Source of the DNA: Effusibacillus lacus
Lineage (GTDB): Bacteria > Bacillota > Bacilli > Tumebacillales > Effusibacillaceae
Length of the DNA: 64,000 nt
Direction of reading: 5' to 3'
Assembly: GCF_002335525.1 (NCBI RefSeq)
Contig: NZ_BDUF01000004.1
Location: 1 to 64,000 of the forward strand
A program made the translations under genes and the position numbers. The notes beneath the pieces were generated by a model that worked only from the letters and a program-made list of their open reading frames with translations, made no database searches and had not been told where the DNA came from. Shown one piece after another: positions 53,851-63,533 of the stretch (the first letter of the stretch is position 1; every line of letters begins with the position of its first letter).

Positions 53851-55323
53851 ATGAACGTGACAGTACAAACGACAGTGAACACATACTTCAATTACATCAA
53901 CGGGGAATGGACACCGTCCTCAACGGGTAATGTTGATGCAAGCGTTAATCCGGCGAATAAAAATGAAATCGTGGGATATGTTCAAAGATCGAGTAAAGAG
54001 GATTTGGATAAGGCAGTGGCTGCCGCAAAAAAAGCACAAGTACAGTGGCGAAAGCTGTCCGGTCCCGCAAGAGGGGAATATCTGTATAAGATAGCCAATG
54101 CAATGGAAAAGCGAATTGATGAAATTGCCGAGACAATGACAAGAGAAATGGGAAAAACTTTGCCGGAAGCGAAGGGAGAAACGGCAAGAGGCATTGCGAT
54201 TCTCCGTTATTATGCAGGTGAAGGGATGCGCAAGATTGGGGAGGTAATTCCTTCTTCCGACAGTGAAGCATTGATGTTTACAACCCGAGTGCCTCTTGGT
54301 GTGGTGGGTGTGATTACACCGTGGAACTTCCCTGTGGCGATTCCAATTTGGAAAATGGCACCCGCTCTTGTCTACGGAAATACCGTGGTTCTTAAACCTG
54401 CACAGGAAACAGCCGTAACTGCCGCTAAAATCATAGAATGTATGGATGAAGCAGGATTGCCTGCAGGTGTTGTAAACATGGTTACAGGTAGCGGCTCAGT
54501 AATAGGGCAGGGAATCATCGATCACCCGGACGTCAATGGCATCACATTTACAGGTTCTAACCAGGTAGGGAAAATGGTCGGTCAGGGGGCTCTTGCCCGC
54601 GGAGCGAAATATCAGCTTGAAATGGGCGGTAAAAACCCAGTCATCGTACTCGAAGATGCTGACCTTGAATTGGCAGTCGATGCGACAATCAGCGGCGGAC
54701 TCCGTTCCACCGGCCAAAAATGCACCTGCACCAGCCGTGTGTTTGTACAAAGGGGAGTATATGATCAATTCAAAGAAAAGTTGTTGGCTAAAATCAAGCA
54801 ATTAAAAATTGGAAACGGACTCGACGGCGACACCTGGATGGGGCCTTGTGCCAGTGAAAGCCAACTCAATACGGTTCTCTACTATATTGAAAAAGGGATT
54901 GAAGAGGGAGCCACTCTTCTCTACGGCGGCGGACGGCCTGAAGGAGGTGAGTTTCAGAACGGTTTCTATGTTCAACCTACCGTATTTGAAAATGTTTCGC
55001 CGAAAATGACGATTGCTCAAGAAGAGATCTTTGGTCCCGTTCTTGCGTTGATGAAAGTCGACACAGTCGAGGAAGCGATTGCCTTGGCCAACGACGTTCA
55101 ATTTGGGCTAAGTGCCTCGATCTTCACCAAAGACATCAGCAGCATGCTGTCTTTCATCAATGAAATCGAAGCCGGACTTGTTCGTATAAACGCAGAGAGT
55201 GCCGGCGTGGAACTGCAGGCTCCGTTTGGCGGCATGAAGCAATCCAGCTCCCATTCCCGCGAACAGGGTCAGGCAGCAATTGAATTCTTTACTTCGATTA
55301 AAACGGTGTTTGTAAAGGCATAG
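53851..55323 (+). CDS. Aldehyde dehydrogenase, alpha-ketoglutarate-semialdehyde type, copy 2
   Basis: A 490-residue paralogue of the enzyme at 42064-43533. [13 protein letters not shown] and GQKC are all conserved. AAGGAGG precedes ATG 53851. In the middle third the DNA is identical to copy 1 over at least 100 bp (54386-54485 versus 42596-42695), while both ends differ freely at synonymous positions, pointing to gene conversion. It lies between etfA and the permease, so it belongs to block B. Confidence 0.88.
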   Translation: MNVTVQTTVNTYFNYINGEWTPSSTGNVDASVNPANKNEIVGYVQRSSKEDLDKAVAAAKKAQVQWRKLSGPARGEYLYKIANAMEKRIDEIAETMTREMGKTLPEAKGETARGIAILRYYAGEGMRKIGEVIPSSDSEALMFTTRVPLGVVGVITPWNFPVAIPIWKMAPALVYGNTVVLKPAQETAVTAAKIIECMDEAGLPAGVVNMVTGSGSVIGQGIIDHPDVNGITFTGSNQVGKMVGQGALARGAKYQLEMGGKNPVIVLEDADLELAVDATISGGLRSTGQKCTCTSRVFVQRGVYDQFKEKLLAKIKQLKIGNGLDGDTWMGPCASESQLNTVLYYIEKGIEEGATLLYGGGRPEGGEFQNGFYVQPTVFENVSPKMTIAQEEIFGPVLALMKVDTVEEAIALANDVQFGLSASIFTKDISSMLSFINEIEAGLVRINAESAGVELQAPFGGMKQSSSHSREQGQAAIEFFTSIKTVFVKA

Positions 55324-55362
55324 TTAGACTATGTCAAAAATGTGAAAACAGGAGGTCAGGGT

Positions 55363-56661
55363 ATGTCTAAAAACCAACAAAGAAGAGCATTAGTTGCAAG
55401 TCTCATTGGAAACTCGATTGAATGGTTCGACTATTTCCTGTATGGTACGGCAGCATCTCTTGTGTTTGGGAAGCTTTTTTTCCCCAAATCCGACCCAACG
55501 GTTGGTCTGCTACTGTCGTATTTAACGTTTGCAATCCCGTTCTTCATTCGCCCGCTTGGAGGAATCATTTTTAGTCATATCGGGGATAAGATTGGACGGA
55601 AGAAAACGCTGGTACTTACTCTGATGCTGATGGGCGGATCGACTGTTTTGATCGGCCTGTTGCCAACGTATGAATCTTGGGGACTGGCAGCACCTGTTCT
55701 CTTAATTACTTTGCGTGTGATTCAAGGACTTGGAATTGGCGGTGAGTGGGGGGGCGCCTTGCTCCTTGCCGTTGAGAACTCTGACAAGAAAAAACGTGGA
55801 TTATTTGGTTCTGTTCCACAAATGGGAGTCCCCATTGGAATGCTCATGGGAACGGCTGCGATGTCCATTATGACAGCGGTTACAGATGATAAAGAGTTTC
55901 TTTCATGGGGATGGCGGGTGCCGTTTGTTCTTAGCATGATCCTGGTTGTCATCGGACTTTGGATTCGTGGAGGAATTGATGAAAGCCCTGTATTTGAAGA
56001 AACCAAGCAAAAAGGGGAAATTTCCAAACTTCCGATTGCCGATACCTTTAAGTATCACTGGAAAGAAGTGTTGTTGGCAACTGGTATGAAAGTGGTAGAA
56101 ACTGCACCTTTTTATATCTTAACTACCTTTGTAATCACTTATGCCACAGGCAATCTGAAACTTGACAAAACAGGTGTTTTAAACGCAGTTACGATCGCAA
56201 GTTTGGTTACAACCATATTGATTCCGCTTATGGGACGTTGGGCAGATAAGCACGGCAGAAAGCCGATGTATATATGGGGGACACTCTTCATGCTTCTCTT
56301 TGTCTTCCCATACTTTTGGCTCTTAAACCTGGGGACGATTTTTTCTGTTACAGTTGCAACTATCATCGGTCTTGGAGTTATCTGGGCTCCGATAACTGCC
56401 GTTTTGGGAACCTTGTATTCAGAAATCTTTTCGACAAACGTCCGTTACACAGGCGTGACTGTCGGTTACCAGTTGGGAGCAGCCCTCGCTGGCGGTACAG
56501 CGCCTCTTATAGCAACTTATCTGTTGAAACAATATAATACGTGGGTAGCTGTTGCAATCTATCTTGCCATCACTTGTTTGATTTCGCTGTTCTCCATTCT
56601 CCTTGTAAAGGAAACCAAGCATGTGGAATTAACCAATGTGGGCAAAAATTTAGGGGTATAA
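55363..56661 (+). CDS. MFS transporter, metabolite:H+ symporter (MHS) family
   Basis: A 432-residue, 12-helix symporter. SLIGNSIEWFDYFLYGTAASLVFGKLFFP is the MHS N-terminal signature, followed by FFIRPLGGIIFSHIGDKIGRKK and QGLGIGGEWGGALLLAVE. The family imports acids such as shikimate, 2-oxoglutarate or citrate with protons. GGAGGT precedes ATG 55363. A terminator follows, so this ends the block B operon. Confidence 0.92.
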   Translation: MSKNQQRRALVASLIGNSIEWFDYFLYGTAASLVFGKLFFPKSDPTVGLLLSYLTFAIPFFIRPLGGIIFSHIGDKIGRKKTLVLTLMLMGGSTVLIGLLPTYESWGLAAPVLLITLRVIQGLGIGGEWGGALLLAVENSDKKKRGLFGSVPQMGVPIGMLMGTAAMSIMTAVTDDKEFLSWGWRVPFVLSMILVVIGLWIRGGIDESPVFEETKQKGEISKLPIADTFKYHWKEVLLATGMKVVETAPFYILTTFVITYATGNLKLDKTGVLNAVTIASLVTTILIPLMGRWADKHGRKPMYIWGTLFMLLFVFPYFWLLNLGTIFSVTVATIIGLGVIWAPITAVLGTLYSEIFSTNVRYTGVTVGYQLGAALAGGTAPLIATYLLKQYNTWVAVAIYLAITCLISLFSILLVKETKHVELTNVGKNLGV

Positions 56662-56671
56662 ACAAAACAAC

Positions 56672-56705
56672 AAGAAAGAGGCTGCGATTGCGCGCCTCTT
56701 TTCTT
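56672..56705 (+). terminator. Terminator after the MHS permease
   Basis: AAGAAAGAGGC-n11-GCCTCTTTTCTT. Confidence 0.8.
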
Positions 56706-56728
56706 ATCAACAAATGGGGTGTTTCAAC

Positions 56729-57718
56729 GTGTTATTGTTATCCGAGAAAGAGATTCGCAACCTATATTCTATGAAAGAGTGTATCGGAGATATTGAACAG
56801 GCATTTCGCTATTATACGGAAGGAAAAACAGTGACCCCCGTAAGAACCGCTCTTACAGAAAAAAAGTTGGAGGCGGCCACACTATATATGCCATCCTATG
56901 TGGAGGCCGCCAAGCACATGGGAATCAAAATCGTAAGTGTGGTTCCACACAACAGGGAGATGGGGAAACCTACAGTGCAAGGCGTTACGCTTCTGACGGA
57001 CGCAGCAACAGGCGAACATGTAGCCATGCTAAACGCTACTTATTTGACTGTCCTTCGAACGGGAGCATCCAGTGGAGTTGCAACCAAGTATTTGGCAAGG
57101 ACTGATTCGAAAATTTGTGCCGTATTGGGGTGTGGAGCCCAGGCATTCGGACAAGTCCAAGCGGTAATGGAAGTGCGGGAGCTAAAACAGCTTCTATTAT
57201 ACAACCGAAATAGAGCCAAGGCAGAAGACCTTAAGAAGAGGATTCTGGAACTGTACCCGGATTGGCGGGGGGATATCGTTATTTGCGATCAGCCCGATAA
57301 AGCAGTTCAAGCTTCGGATATCGTAATTTGTTCCACCAGAGCCACCAGTCCCATTTTTGATGGTGATTCCCTAAGCCCTGGAACCCATATAAACGCAATT
57401 GGTTCTTTTTTGCCTCACATGCAGGAAATCGACCTGACAACGCTTCGAAGAAGCTCAAAGATTGTGGCTGACACATTGGAGGGTGTCCTTCATGAGGCAG
57501 GCGATTTTTTGATTCCAATGGAAAAAGGGGAGTGGAGCCACGACGAAATCTATGCAGAACTGGGTGAAATCGTAACAGGAAGGAAGAGCGGCCGACAAAC
57601 AGATAAGGAAATTACACTGTTTAAATCTGTTGGGGTCGCCTTCCTGGATCTGGTCGTGGCAAAAGCGGTCTATGACAAGGCTAGAGAATTTGGTGCCGGA
57701 ACAGTGGTTGAATTTTAA
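56729..57718 (+). CDS. Ornithine cyclodeaminase/mu-crystallin family protein
   Basis: A 329-residue NAD(P)-binding protein. LNATYLTVLRTGASSGVATKYLAR, AVLGCGAQAFGQVQAV and HINAIGSFLPHMQEID are family hallmarks. Members include ornithine cyclodeaminase, alanine dehydrogenase and ketimine reductases. GTG 56729 has TGGGGTG 7 bp upstream; ATG 56714 in frame is the alternative. The substrate cannot be told. It converges on the VOC gene with a 7-bp gap. Confidence 0.87.
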   Translation: MLLLSEKEIRNLYSMKECIGDIEQAFRYYTEGKTVTPVRTALTEKKLEAATLYMPSYVEAAKHMGIKIVSVVPHNREMGKPTVQGVTLLTDAATGEHVAMLNATYLTVLRTGASSGVATKYLARTDSKICAVLGCGAQAFGQVQAVMEVRELKQLLLYNRNRAKAEDLKKRILELYPDWRGDIVICDQPDKAVQASDIVICSTRATSPIFDGDSLSPGTHINAIGSFLPHMQEIDLTTLRRSSKIVADTLEGVLHEAGDFLIPMEKGEWSHDEIYAELGEIVTGRKSGRQTDKEITLFKSVGVAFLDLVVAKAVYDKAREFGAGTVVEF

Positions 57719-57725
57719 TGAGTGG

Positions 57726-58535
57726 TTAGAAGCGGTAGAAGCTCCCCAATACTTTGTAAGTTTGCTTATCCTGGTTATTATCAAAGGCTACCAAGAAAGG
57801 CTTCTCTCCTTTTGTTTGAAGCATCTTTGATACGATGCCGGTTCCGAGAGAACTACAGAACAGCAAATCGCAGCCCTGTAAGTGTAAGGCGTGGCACATC
57901 GCGTTTAGGTTCTGGTCAAAATATGTGTTACCCGATTCAAGGCCGAACCATTTTTTCCAATGAGACACGGTTTGATCCAGATCATGGACAGCGTAAGCGA
58001 TATGTGACATTCGTAAGTCTCCGACGGGATGTGCCGCGATCATTTTTCTTGTGATTAAATCCGATTCTCTTTCCTGGTCACTTTGGTTCCATTGAATCAG
58101 AAATGGAAGCTCCGGACCGGCAAAGTCCGTATCCAGAAACAGAAGTTGCCACTCGATTACGGTATCGTCTTGTCTCTTACGGTTACCTTTGAAGGGACCC
58201 GAAACAGTCAGTCCAAGTTCCTGCAGGCTGAAAGCGGCCTGGTTTATGTTGTCGGTCCGTAAAGCGATTTGCCCAAAACCTTCCCGATTGGGCAGATCCT
58301 TCAGCAGTTGACCGATTAGCTTGTAATCAACGGAAGCCTTTTCAGCAAAGGTACGGTTCTCGATCCCCAGAAACTCTATGTAACTTAGCCCAAAATAACA
58401 CAGACTGTTGTAGGTACCCCAACTCTCATGGCGCCCGCCCTCCACTGCATGGAAACCGTATCCCTGCATAGTACGGACCGCTTCCAGCGGATGGCAGTTA
58501 ATGAAATGTACCAAATGGTCAAACTTCAGATTCAT
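57726..58535 (-). CDS. VOC superfamily glyoxalase-like protein
   Basis: A 269-residue protein of the vicinal-oxygen-chelate fold (Glyoxalase_3 type). The N-terminus FDHLVHFINCHPLEAVRTMQGYGFHAVEGGRHESWGTYNSLCYFG and the second-half MSHIAYAVHDLDQTVSHWKKWFGLE provide metal-ligand histidines. AAGGAGGAAG precedes the ATG. It reads toward the ornithine-cyclodeaminase gene. The substrate is unknown. Confidence 0.75.
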   Translation of the reverse strand: MNLKFDHLVHFINCHPLEAVRTMQGYGFHAVEGGRHESWGTYNSLCYFGLSYIEFLGIENRTFAEKASVDYKLIGQLLKDLPNREGFGQIALRTDNINQAAFSLQELGLTVSGPFKGNRKRQDDTVIEWQLLFLDTDFAGPELPFLIQWNQSDQERESDLITRKMIAAHPVGDLRMSHIAYAVHDLDQTVSHWKKWFGLESGNTYFDQNLNAMCHALHLQGCDLLFCSSLGTGIVSKMLQTKGEKPFLVAFDNNQDKQTYKVLGSFYRF

Positions 58536-58678
58536 TTCATTCTTCCTCCTTGTTTGAGGAATTTAAGTTAACCGGACAAGCGTCCCAAAGGCACCGGCGG
58601 CATCCACAATTGACAAGTGAAAAGAGCCGGGGTGCCACACGAAATGATCGAATGGCACATTCTCATTTTCTTGTTTCT

Positions 58679-59617
58679 TTATTCCAAAACGCATAAAAGC
58701 CCCTTCGAATTCAACATCAGGTCCAATGCGAATCCTTCAAAATTGTCGACGCGGTATCCTTGCTTCTCTATGTCTTCGCGTATATAATCCTTTAAAATTT
58801 CTGCCAGTTGGGTCCACTCCATCCCGGGTACGTAGTTGGCACGTGCCAGATCGTCGATAGCCGCCACTGTTTCCCTTGTGCGCTTAAACGCGATGGAAGC
58901 GGGTTCCGTCATTCCGAAATGGGAGTGATAAATTCGCTTGGGATTCAATGTTTCCAGTTTTGCAAGCGATTCAAATGTTGCCGCCCGGTCGAACTCCGAG
59001 GGGGATGTGGATGGATAGATCGGTTCAAAATCGTATCCGGTAAACTGTTTTACGTAGCGAATCCCAACCGTATCACCGGTGAAAATCCCTTCTGAAACGG
59101 GATCGTAAATTGAAAAATGATGACGGGCGTGACCGGGAGTGTCATAGAAGGTCAGGATGCGTCCGCCGCCCAAATCGAGTGTGTCACCTTCATCCCGGAT
59201 CAGGACACGGTCTTCCGGAACCGGCAGGATCTGACCGAAAGCTTGCTCCAATGCATCTCCGTAAACGGCACGGGCCCCCGAAATCAGCCGGCTGGGATCA
59301 ATCAGATGTTTTGCGCCACGGGGGTGTACCACAACTGTTGCATTGGGGAAATGGGGAAGAATGTAGCCAACGCCACCGGAATGATCCAGGTGAATGTGCG
59401 TAACGATAATGTATTCCACCTGTTCGGGACGAATGCCCAACCGTTTAAGGCCGGAGAGTATGTGGGGGGCACCATAAGAAGAACCTGTCTCGACGATTGC
59501 AATCTTCTCTGCATTCACTACATAACAGCCGGTTCGACCCTGTACACCTAGTTCCATTAAATCAATGATCGTGATACCGTGGCCAAGCGGATGCAAAATT
59601 GGTTCGACATTACCCAT
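58679..59617 (-). CDS. Metallo-beta-lactamase-fold hydrolase
   Basis: A 312-residue hydrolase. The metal motif is T-H74-I-H76-L-D78-H79-SGG, and the later GHARHHFS and GDTVGIRY supply further ligands. The C-terminal helical extension resembles glyoxalase II-type and lactonase-type proteins. ATG 59617 has AAGGAGATGATG upstream. It may hydrolyse a thioester or lactone; the substrate is unknown. It is the last gene before the right island repeat. Confidence 0.87.
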   Translation of the reverse strand: MGNVEPILHPLGHGITIIDLMELGVQGRTGCYVVNAEKIAIVETGSSYGAPHILSGLKRLGIRPEQVEYIIVTHIHLDHSGGVGYILPHFPNATVVVHPRGAKHLIDPSRLISGARAVYGDALEQAFGQILPVPEDRVLIRDEGDTLDLGGGRILTFYDTPGHARHHFSIYDPVSEGIFTGDTVGIRYVKQFTGYDFEPIYPSTSPSEFDRAATFESLAKLETLNPKRIYHSHFGMTEPASIAFKRTRETVAAIDDLARANYVPGMEWTQLAEILKDYIREDIEKQGYRVDNFEGFALDLMLNSKGLLCVLE

Positions 59618-59713
59618 TTCATCATCTCCTTTTGTAGAGTATTCTACGGTATATATGTGTAAGATTTCAGAAATACATGCCCGGTTCAAACAAAAAATGG
59701 CAGTACAACCAAC

Positions 59714-59750
59714 AAAGAATTATTCGACGTGAAGTCCGGAACCCCTTTTG
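59714..59750. repeat. Right 37-bp direct repeat of the catabolic island
   Basis: 35 of 37 bases match 27757-27793 in the same orientation. This copy is the intact 3' end of the MFS gene (codons for RGSGLHVE and the stop) plus 6 bp downstream. Confidence 0.85.
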
Positions 59751-60952
59751 TTTTCCTGCACTTTAAATGCTCCTTCCGTTCTGTGCAGGATCCAGATGCC
59801 GGCCGCCGATCCGATGCCAATCAGAGAAAATACTACAAAAGGCATCTGGGTGTGGCCGGTCGCAAATGCCTGATCCACGATCCATCCGCCTCCCGTGCTG
59901 CCAATTGTTCCGCCAACGGCAACAGTCAGTGAGGAAAAGCCAAAGTAGGATGCCAGAAGCTCTTTCTCCGCAATTTCGGCAATCCAGGATTGGGATGTAG
60001 GCGTGATGAACATGGAAGAGAAAGCGATTCCCGCTACGGGCAAAACCACGGTAATCAGCGTCAAACTGAATATGGCCGGCACAAAGGAAAGACCAAGAAT
60101 CAACATTCCAATGGCCATAAACGGAAGTGGCTGGATGTGATACCGTTCCGCCAGACGGACGACGGGTTGTTGAAAACAGATGACCAGGACGGACATGGCG
60201 GCAAAAAGATACCCTGCGATGTCTTGCCCAATCTGTTGTTGGGCAAGCACGGGGATCACGATGTACAACAATTGGTACAGCATGTAAAAGCCCATGATTA
60301 ACAGGTTCAGCCAGACAAAAGTGTGGTTTTCCGCGATGTGTTTAATGTCGGCCAGCACGTTCGGATGATCCCGCTGCACAACGGCGATTGCCGGAAGCAG
60401 GACCCACACCAGGAAGCCAAAGAATATGAAGATCGCAGCGGAGATATAACAAATCCAGCTGAAGATGTCGTAAGCGGAAAGCCAGGCTCCAGCCAGGGGG
60501 CCAAGGGTCATGCCGGCGTTCCCCAGGATATTGCGCCAGGCAAAGACCTGATCCCGATTTTCCGGTGTGGAGAGCTCGGTGGTGGCGGCTTGCCAGGCCG
60601 GGGAGAACAGGGCACCTCCCAGTCCCGCAAGCAAACCTGCGATCACCAGTGCGGGCAGGGATTCCACAAACCCGAACATCGCGAATCCGACAGAGCGAAC
60701 GACTGAACCAACAAGAATCGTTTCTTTGTAGCCCATCCGGTCGGCAATGATTCCTCCCAACAACATCAGACCCTGCTGGGCAAACAGCCTTACGGCGTAC
60801 AGGATCCCTGATACCGCGAGGGACAGTCCGAGGTCTTGGGTAAAATGAACCGCCAAAAGCGGGATCAGCATAAAAAAACCAAAGTTTGTCAAAAACGCGC
60901 TAATCTGGAGGCACCAAAGACCGGCAGACCAGCCGGGCGTTGAAAGTCTCAT
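59720..60952 (-). CDS. MFS transporter, drug-efflux type
   Basis: A 410-residue, 12-helix major facilitator. GLLAGLGGALFSPAWQAATTELSTPENRDQVFAWRNILGNAGMTLGPLAGAWL carries the motif C-like GPLAG of antiporters, and GGIIADRMGYKETI the motif A. It resembles MdtH/MdtG-type efflux proteins. Its 3' end is duplicated at 27757-27793. It is divergent from the SEDS gene at 61047. The substrate is unknown. Confidence 0.87.
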   Translation of the reverse strand: MRLSTPGWSAGLWCLQISAFLTNFGFFMLIPLLAVHFTQDLGLSLAVSGILYAVRLFAQQGLMLLGGIIADRMGYKETILVGSVVRSVGFAMFGFVESLPALVIAGLLAGLGGALFSPAWQAATTELSTPENRDQVFAWRNILGNAGMTLGPLAGAWLSAYDIFSWICYISAAIFIFFGFLVWVLLPAIAVVQRDHPNVLADIKHIAENHTFVWLNLLIMGFYMLYQLLYIVIPVLAQQQIGQDIAGYLFAAMSVLVICFQQPVVRLAERYHIQPLPFMAIGMLILGLSFVPAIFSLTLITVVLPVAGIAFSSMFITPTSQSWIAEIAEKELLASYFGFSSLTVAVGGTIGSTGGGWIVDQAFATGHTQMPFVVFSLIGIGSAAGIWILHRTEGAFKVQENKRGSGLHVE

Positions 60953-61046
60953 AAAATTCCACCGTCCTGTGCCTACTATTCTAGCAGATTTCCCCCAAAA
61001 ATCATGCCGAATCGGATATAATTATCCCGTACCATAGAGAAAGCGG

Positions 61047-62216
61047 GTGGAAAGGTTGGTCAGTTTCGACTGGCTGAAGCGGCATGCAAAGGATTTTGAC
61101 CTTGTACTGCTTCTTGTTTTGATTGCCATATCAATCATCAGTTTTCTGGGGGTTTATTCTTCAACCGTTACGCGCGCCGGCCTCGAGACCTACTACCAAA
61201 AACAGATTATTTGGCAGATGCTGGGCTTCTCCGTTTTTTTCGGCTTGGTATTGACCGATTACCGGACCTTCACCAATACAAGAATCCTTACGATCGGCTA
61301 TGGTATAACCATGGTGCTGCTGGTTGTCGTCTTGTTCATGCCCGAGATCAACGGGCAAAGAAGCTGGATTCCGCTGCCGGGCTTTCAACTGCAGCCGTCC
61401 GAGTTGGGAAAACTGTTTGCCATCATGGGGATGGCGGCCTATTTGGCCAAGATCAAGGAAAAAGAAGAAGAGTTTACGCTGCATCACTTCATACGTGTAG
61501 CCGCCATCTGGGGGGGGCCTTTGTTCCTGATCATGCTTGAGCCAGACCTTGGGCAAGGACTTGTGATGGTTGGGTTGTTCTGCGCGATTATGTTTGTGGT
61601 GCTGAATCGCAAGCCATTGTTGATATTCGGCAGTTTGGCCGGTTTGTTAGTCACGTTGTACTTTGTCGCTATTTATGCGTTTCCCCAATACTATTTGAAG
61701 TTTGTTGAAATGCTTCCGTTAAAGCCTTACCAGAAAGCCCGGTTTGTTGTGGTGATTGACCCGGCCCTGGCCAAGGACTGGGGATATCAGGTCCAACAGG
61801 CGATTATTGCCATCGGGAACGGTGGGCTGCCCGGCAAAGGGCTGCTGCAGGGGTCCCAGACACAAGGGGCATTTGTCCCCGAGCAGCAAACGGACATGAT
61901 CTTTTCGGCGATCGGGGAAGACTTTGGATTCATCGGAACCTCGATTTTGATCATTCTGTTTTTCATTATGCTGCAGAGAATGGTAAAGATAGCGACCACT
62001 ACCTCCGACCCGTTCGGAACCTATTTTATTGCGGGTGCCATCGGGATGTTCGGGTTTCAGATATTTGAGAACATCGGAATGAATCTGGCGGTGATGCCTG
62101 CCGCAGGGATCACGCTTCCCTTTGTTTCTTACGGAGGCACGTCGCTGCTGACCAACTTCATTATCATGGGAATTGTCCAATCGATTGCGATCCGAAGGCG
62201 AAAGTTGAGGTTTTAA
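61047..62216 (+). CDS. SEDS-family peptidoglycan polymerase, RodA/FtsW-like
   Basis: A 389-residue protein with about ten membrane helices. GLETYYQKQIIWQMLGF near the N-terminus, RSWIPLPGFQLQPSELGKL, EPDLGQGLVM and the C-terminal MPAAGITLPFVSYGGTSLL are SEDS motifs; RodA is the nearer match. GTG 61047 is the longest start; TTG 61056 with GGTGG upstream is equally possible. mtnE follows after 49 bp. Confidence 0.88.
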   Translation: MERLVSFDWLKRHAKDFDLVLLLVLIAISIISFLGVYSSTVTRAGLETYYQKQIIWQMLGFSVFFGLVLTDYRTFTNTRILTIGYGITMVLLVVVLFMPEINGQRSWIPLPGFQLQPSELGKLFAIMGMAAYLAKIKEKEEEFTLHHFIRVAAIWGGPLFLIMLEPDLGQGLVMVGLFCAIMFVVLNRKPLLIFGSLAGLLVTLYFVAIYAFPQYYLKFVEMLPLKPYQKARFVVVIDPALAKDWGYQVQQAIIAIGNGGLPGKGLLQGSQTQGAFVPEQQTDMIFSAIGEDFGFIGTSILIILFFIMLQRMVKIATTTSDPFGTYFIAGAIGMFGFQIFENIGMNLAVMPAAGITLPFVSYGGTSLLTNFIIMGIVQSIAIRRRKLRF

Positions 62217-62265
62217 CTTTATGTTTTGTGCAGATTTTTTGTTCGCGGAAAGGTGGCAGTGACAG

Positions 62266-63432
62266 ATGATTGTGCAACCGGCAGATCGGCTCCGGCGGCT
62301 GCCCGAGCAATTTTTCTCGGCGCTGGTTCGAAAAGCCAATGCGTATATAGCAGAAGGGTATGACGTGATCAATTTGGGGCAGGGAAATCCCGACCTGCCG
62401 ACCCCCTCTCACATTGTGGAGTCCATGCGGGAAGCGGTGCTTGACCCTGTGACCCACCGGTATTCTCCTTTTTCCGGGCTGCCGGAATTGAAGGAGGCGA
62501 TTGCCGACTGGTACAAGAGGGAGTTTGATGTGGATCTTGATCCCGCTTCCGAAGTCGCCATTCTTTTCGGGGGAAAAGTCGGACTGGTGGAGATCAGCCA
62601 GTGCTTGCTCAACAAAGGGGATGTGTGCCTGGTACCGGATCCCGGCTATCCTGATTATTGGTCGGGAGTGGCCATGAGCGGCGGGGAGATGGTGATGATG
62701 CCGCTTCTGCGGGAGAACCGCTTTTTGCCGGACTACTCAATCATTCCGGAAAATGTGCTGCGGCGCGCGAAGCTGATGTTCCTGAATTACCCGAACAACC
62801 CAACGGCTGCGACTGCGAATGAGCAATTTTTCCGGGACACGGTGGACTTTGCCGCACGGCACGGGATTGTGGTCGCCCATGATTTTGCGTATGGCGCAAT
62901 CGGTTTTGACGGTGAGAAGCCGGTTTCATTCTTGCAGATCCCGGGAGCGAAAGAGGTGGGCGTTGAGTTTTACACCATGTCAAAGACTTACAACATGGCC
63001 GGTTGGCGGGTCGGCTTTGCACTGGGGAACCGTGATGTAATCTCTTTGATCAATCTGGTCCAGGACCATTTTTACGTAAGTCTGTTTGCGGCCATTCAAC
63101 GGGCTTCCATTACGGCACTGCGCTCCTCGCAGGACTGCGTGCGGGAATTGGTGGCCGTTTATGAAAGCCGAAGGGATGTGCTCGTAGACGGCTTGCGGGA
63201 TTTGGGATGGGATTGCCCCGCTCCGAAAGGCTCTTTCTTCACCTGGGTTCCGATCCCCAATGGTATGGGATCGGTGGAGTTTGCCGACTATGTGCTGGAC
63301 AAGGCCCATGTGGTGATGGCGCCCGGGATCGGCTTTGGAAAAAGCGGCGAGGGCTATGTGCGAGTCGGGTTATTGGCACCGGAGGACCGGCTGCGGGAAG
63401 CGGTCGAGCGGCTGGGGCGGATTGGGCTGTAG
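62266..63432 (+). CDS. mtnE: Methionine-salvage aminotransferase MtnE
   Basis: A 388-residue class I aminotransferase. PLP residues are N178 (NYPNNP), D206, Y209 and the Schiff-base lysine K240 (YTMSKTYNMAGWRVGF). RLPEQFFSALVRKANAYIAEGYDVINLGQGNPDLPTP closely resembles B. subtilis MtnE (YkrV), which transaminates 2-oxo-4-methylthiobutyrate to methionine. The S-box leader and mtnW downstream support this. It lies before the riboswitch, so it is not under its control. Confidence 0.88.
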   Translation: MIVQPADRLRRLPEQFFSALVRKANAYIAEGYDVINLGQGNPDLPTPSHIVESMREAVLDPVTHRYSPFSGLPELKEAIADWYKREFDVDLDPASEVAILFGGKVGLVEISQCLLNKGDVCLVPDPGYPDYWSGVAMSGGEMVMMPLLRENRFLPDYSIIPENVLRRAKLMFLNYPNNPTAATANEQFFRDTVDFAARHGIVVAHDFAYGAIGFDGEKPVSFLQIPGAKEVGVEFYTMSKTYNMAGWRVGFALGNRDVISLINLVQDHFYVSLFAAIQRASITALRSSQDCVRELVAVYESRRDVLVDGLRDLGWDCPAPKGSFFTWVPIPNGMGSVEFADYVLDKAHVVMAPGIGFGKSGEGYVRVGLLAPEDRLREAVERLGRIGL

Positions 63433-63462
63433 TTGTCTCTCAAAAAATTGTCAAAAAAATTA

Positions 63463-63491
63463 TTGACACCTCCTCCTGCCTATCGTATTAT
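63463..63491 (+). promoter_or_regulatory. Promoter of the S-box leader
   Basis: TTGACA (63463-63468), a 17-bp spacer and TATTAT (63486-63491) lie upstream of the riboswitch. Confidence 0.75.
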
Positions 63492-63533
63492 TTCTCTAAG
63501 TTTACAAATTTTCCAATTGCATAATTAGTTAGA

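Noticed and set aside
27794-59713. An integrase or transposase inside the island
   Set aside because: I examined all larger frames and none resembles a tyrosine or serine recombinase or a DDE transposase, so mobility is not claimed as current.
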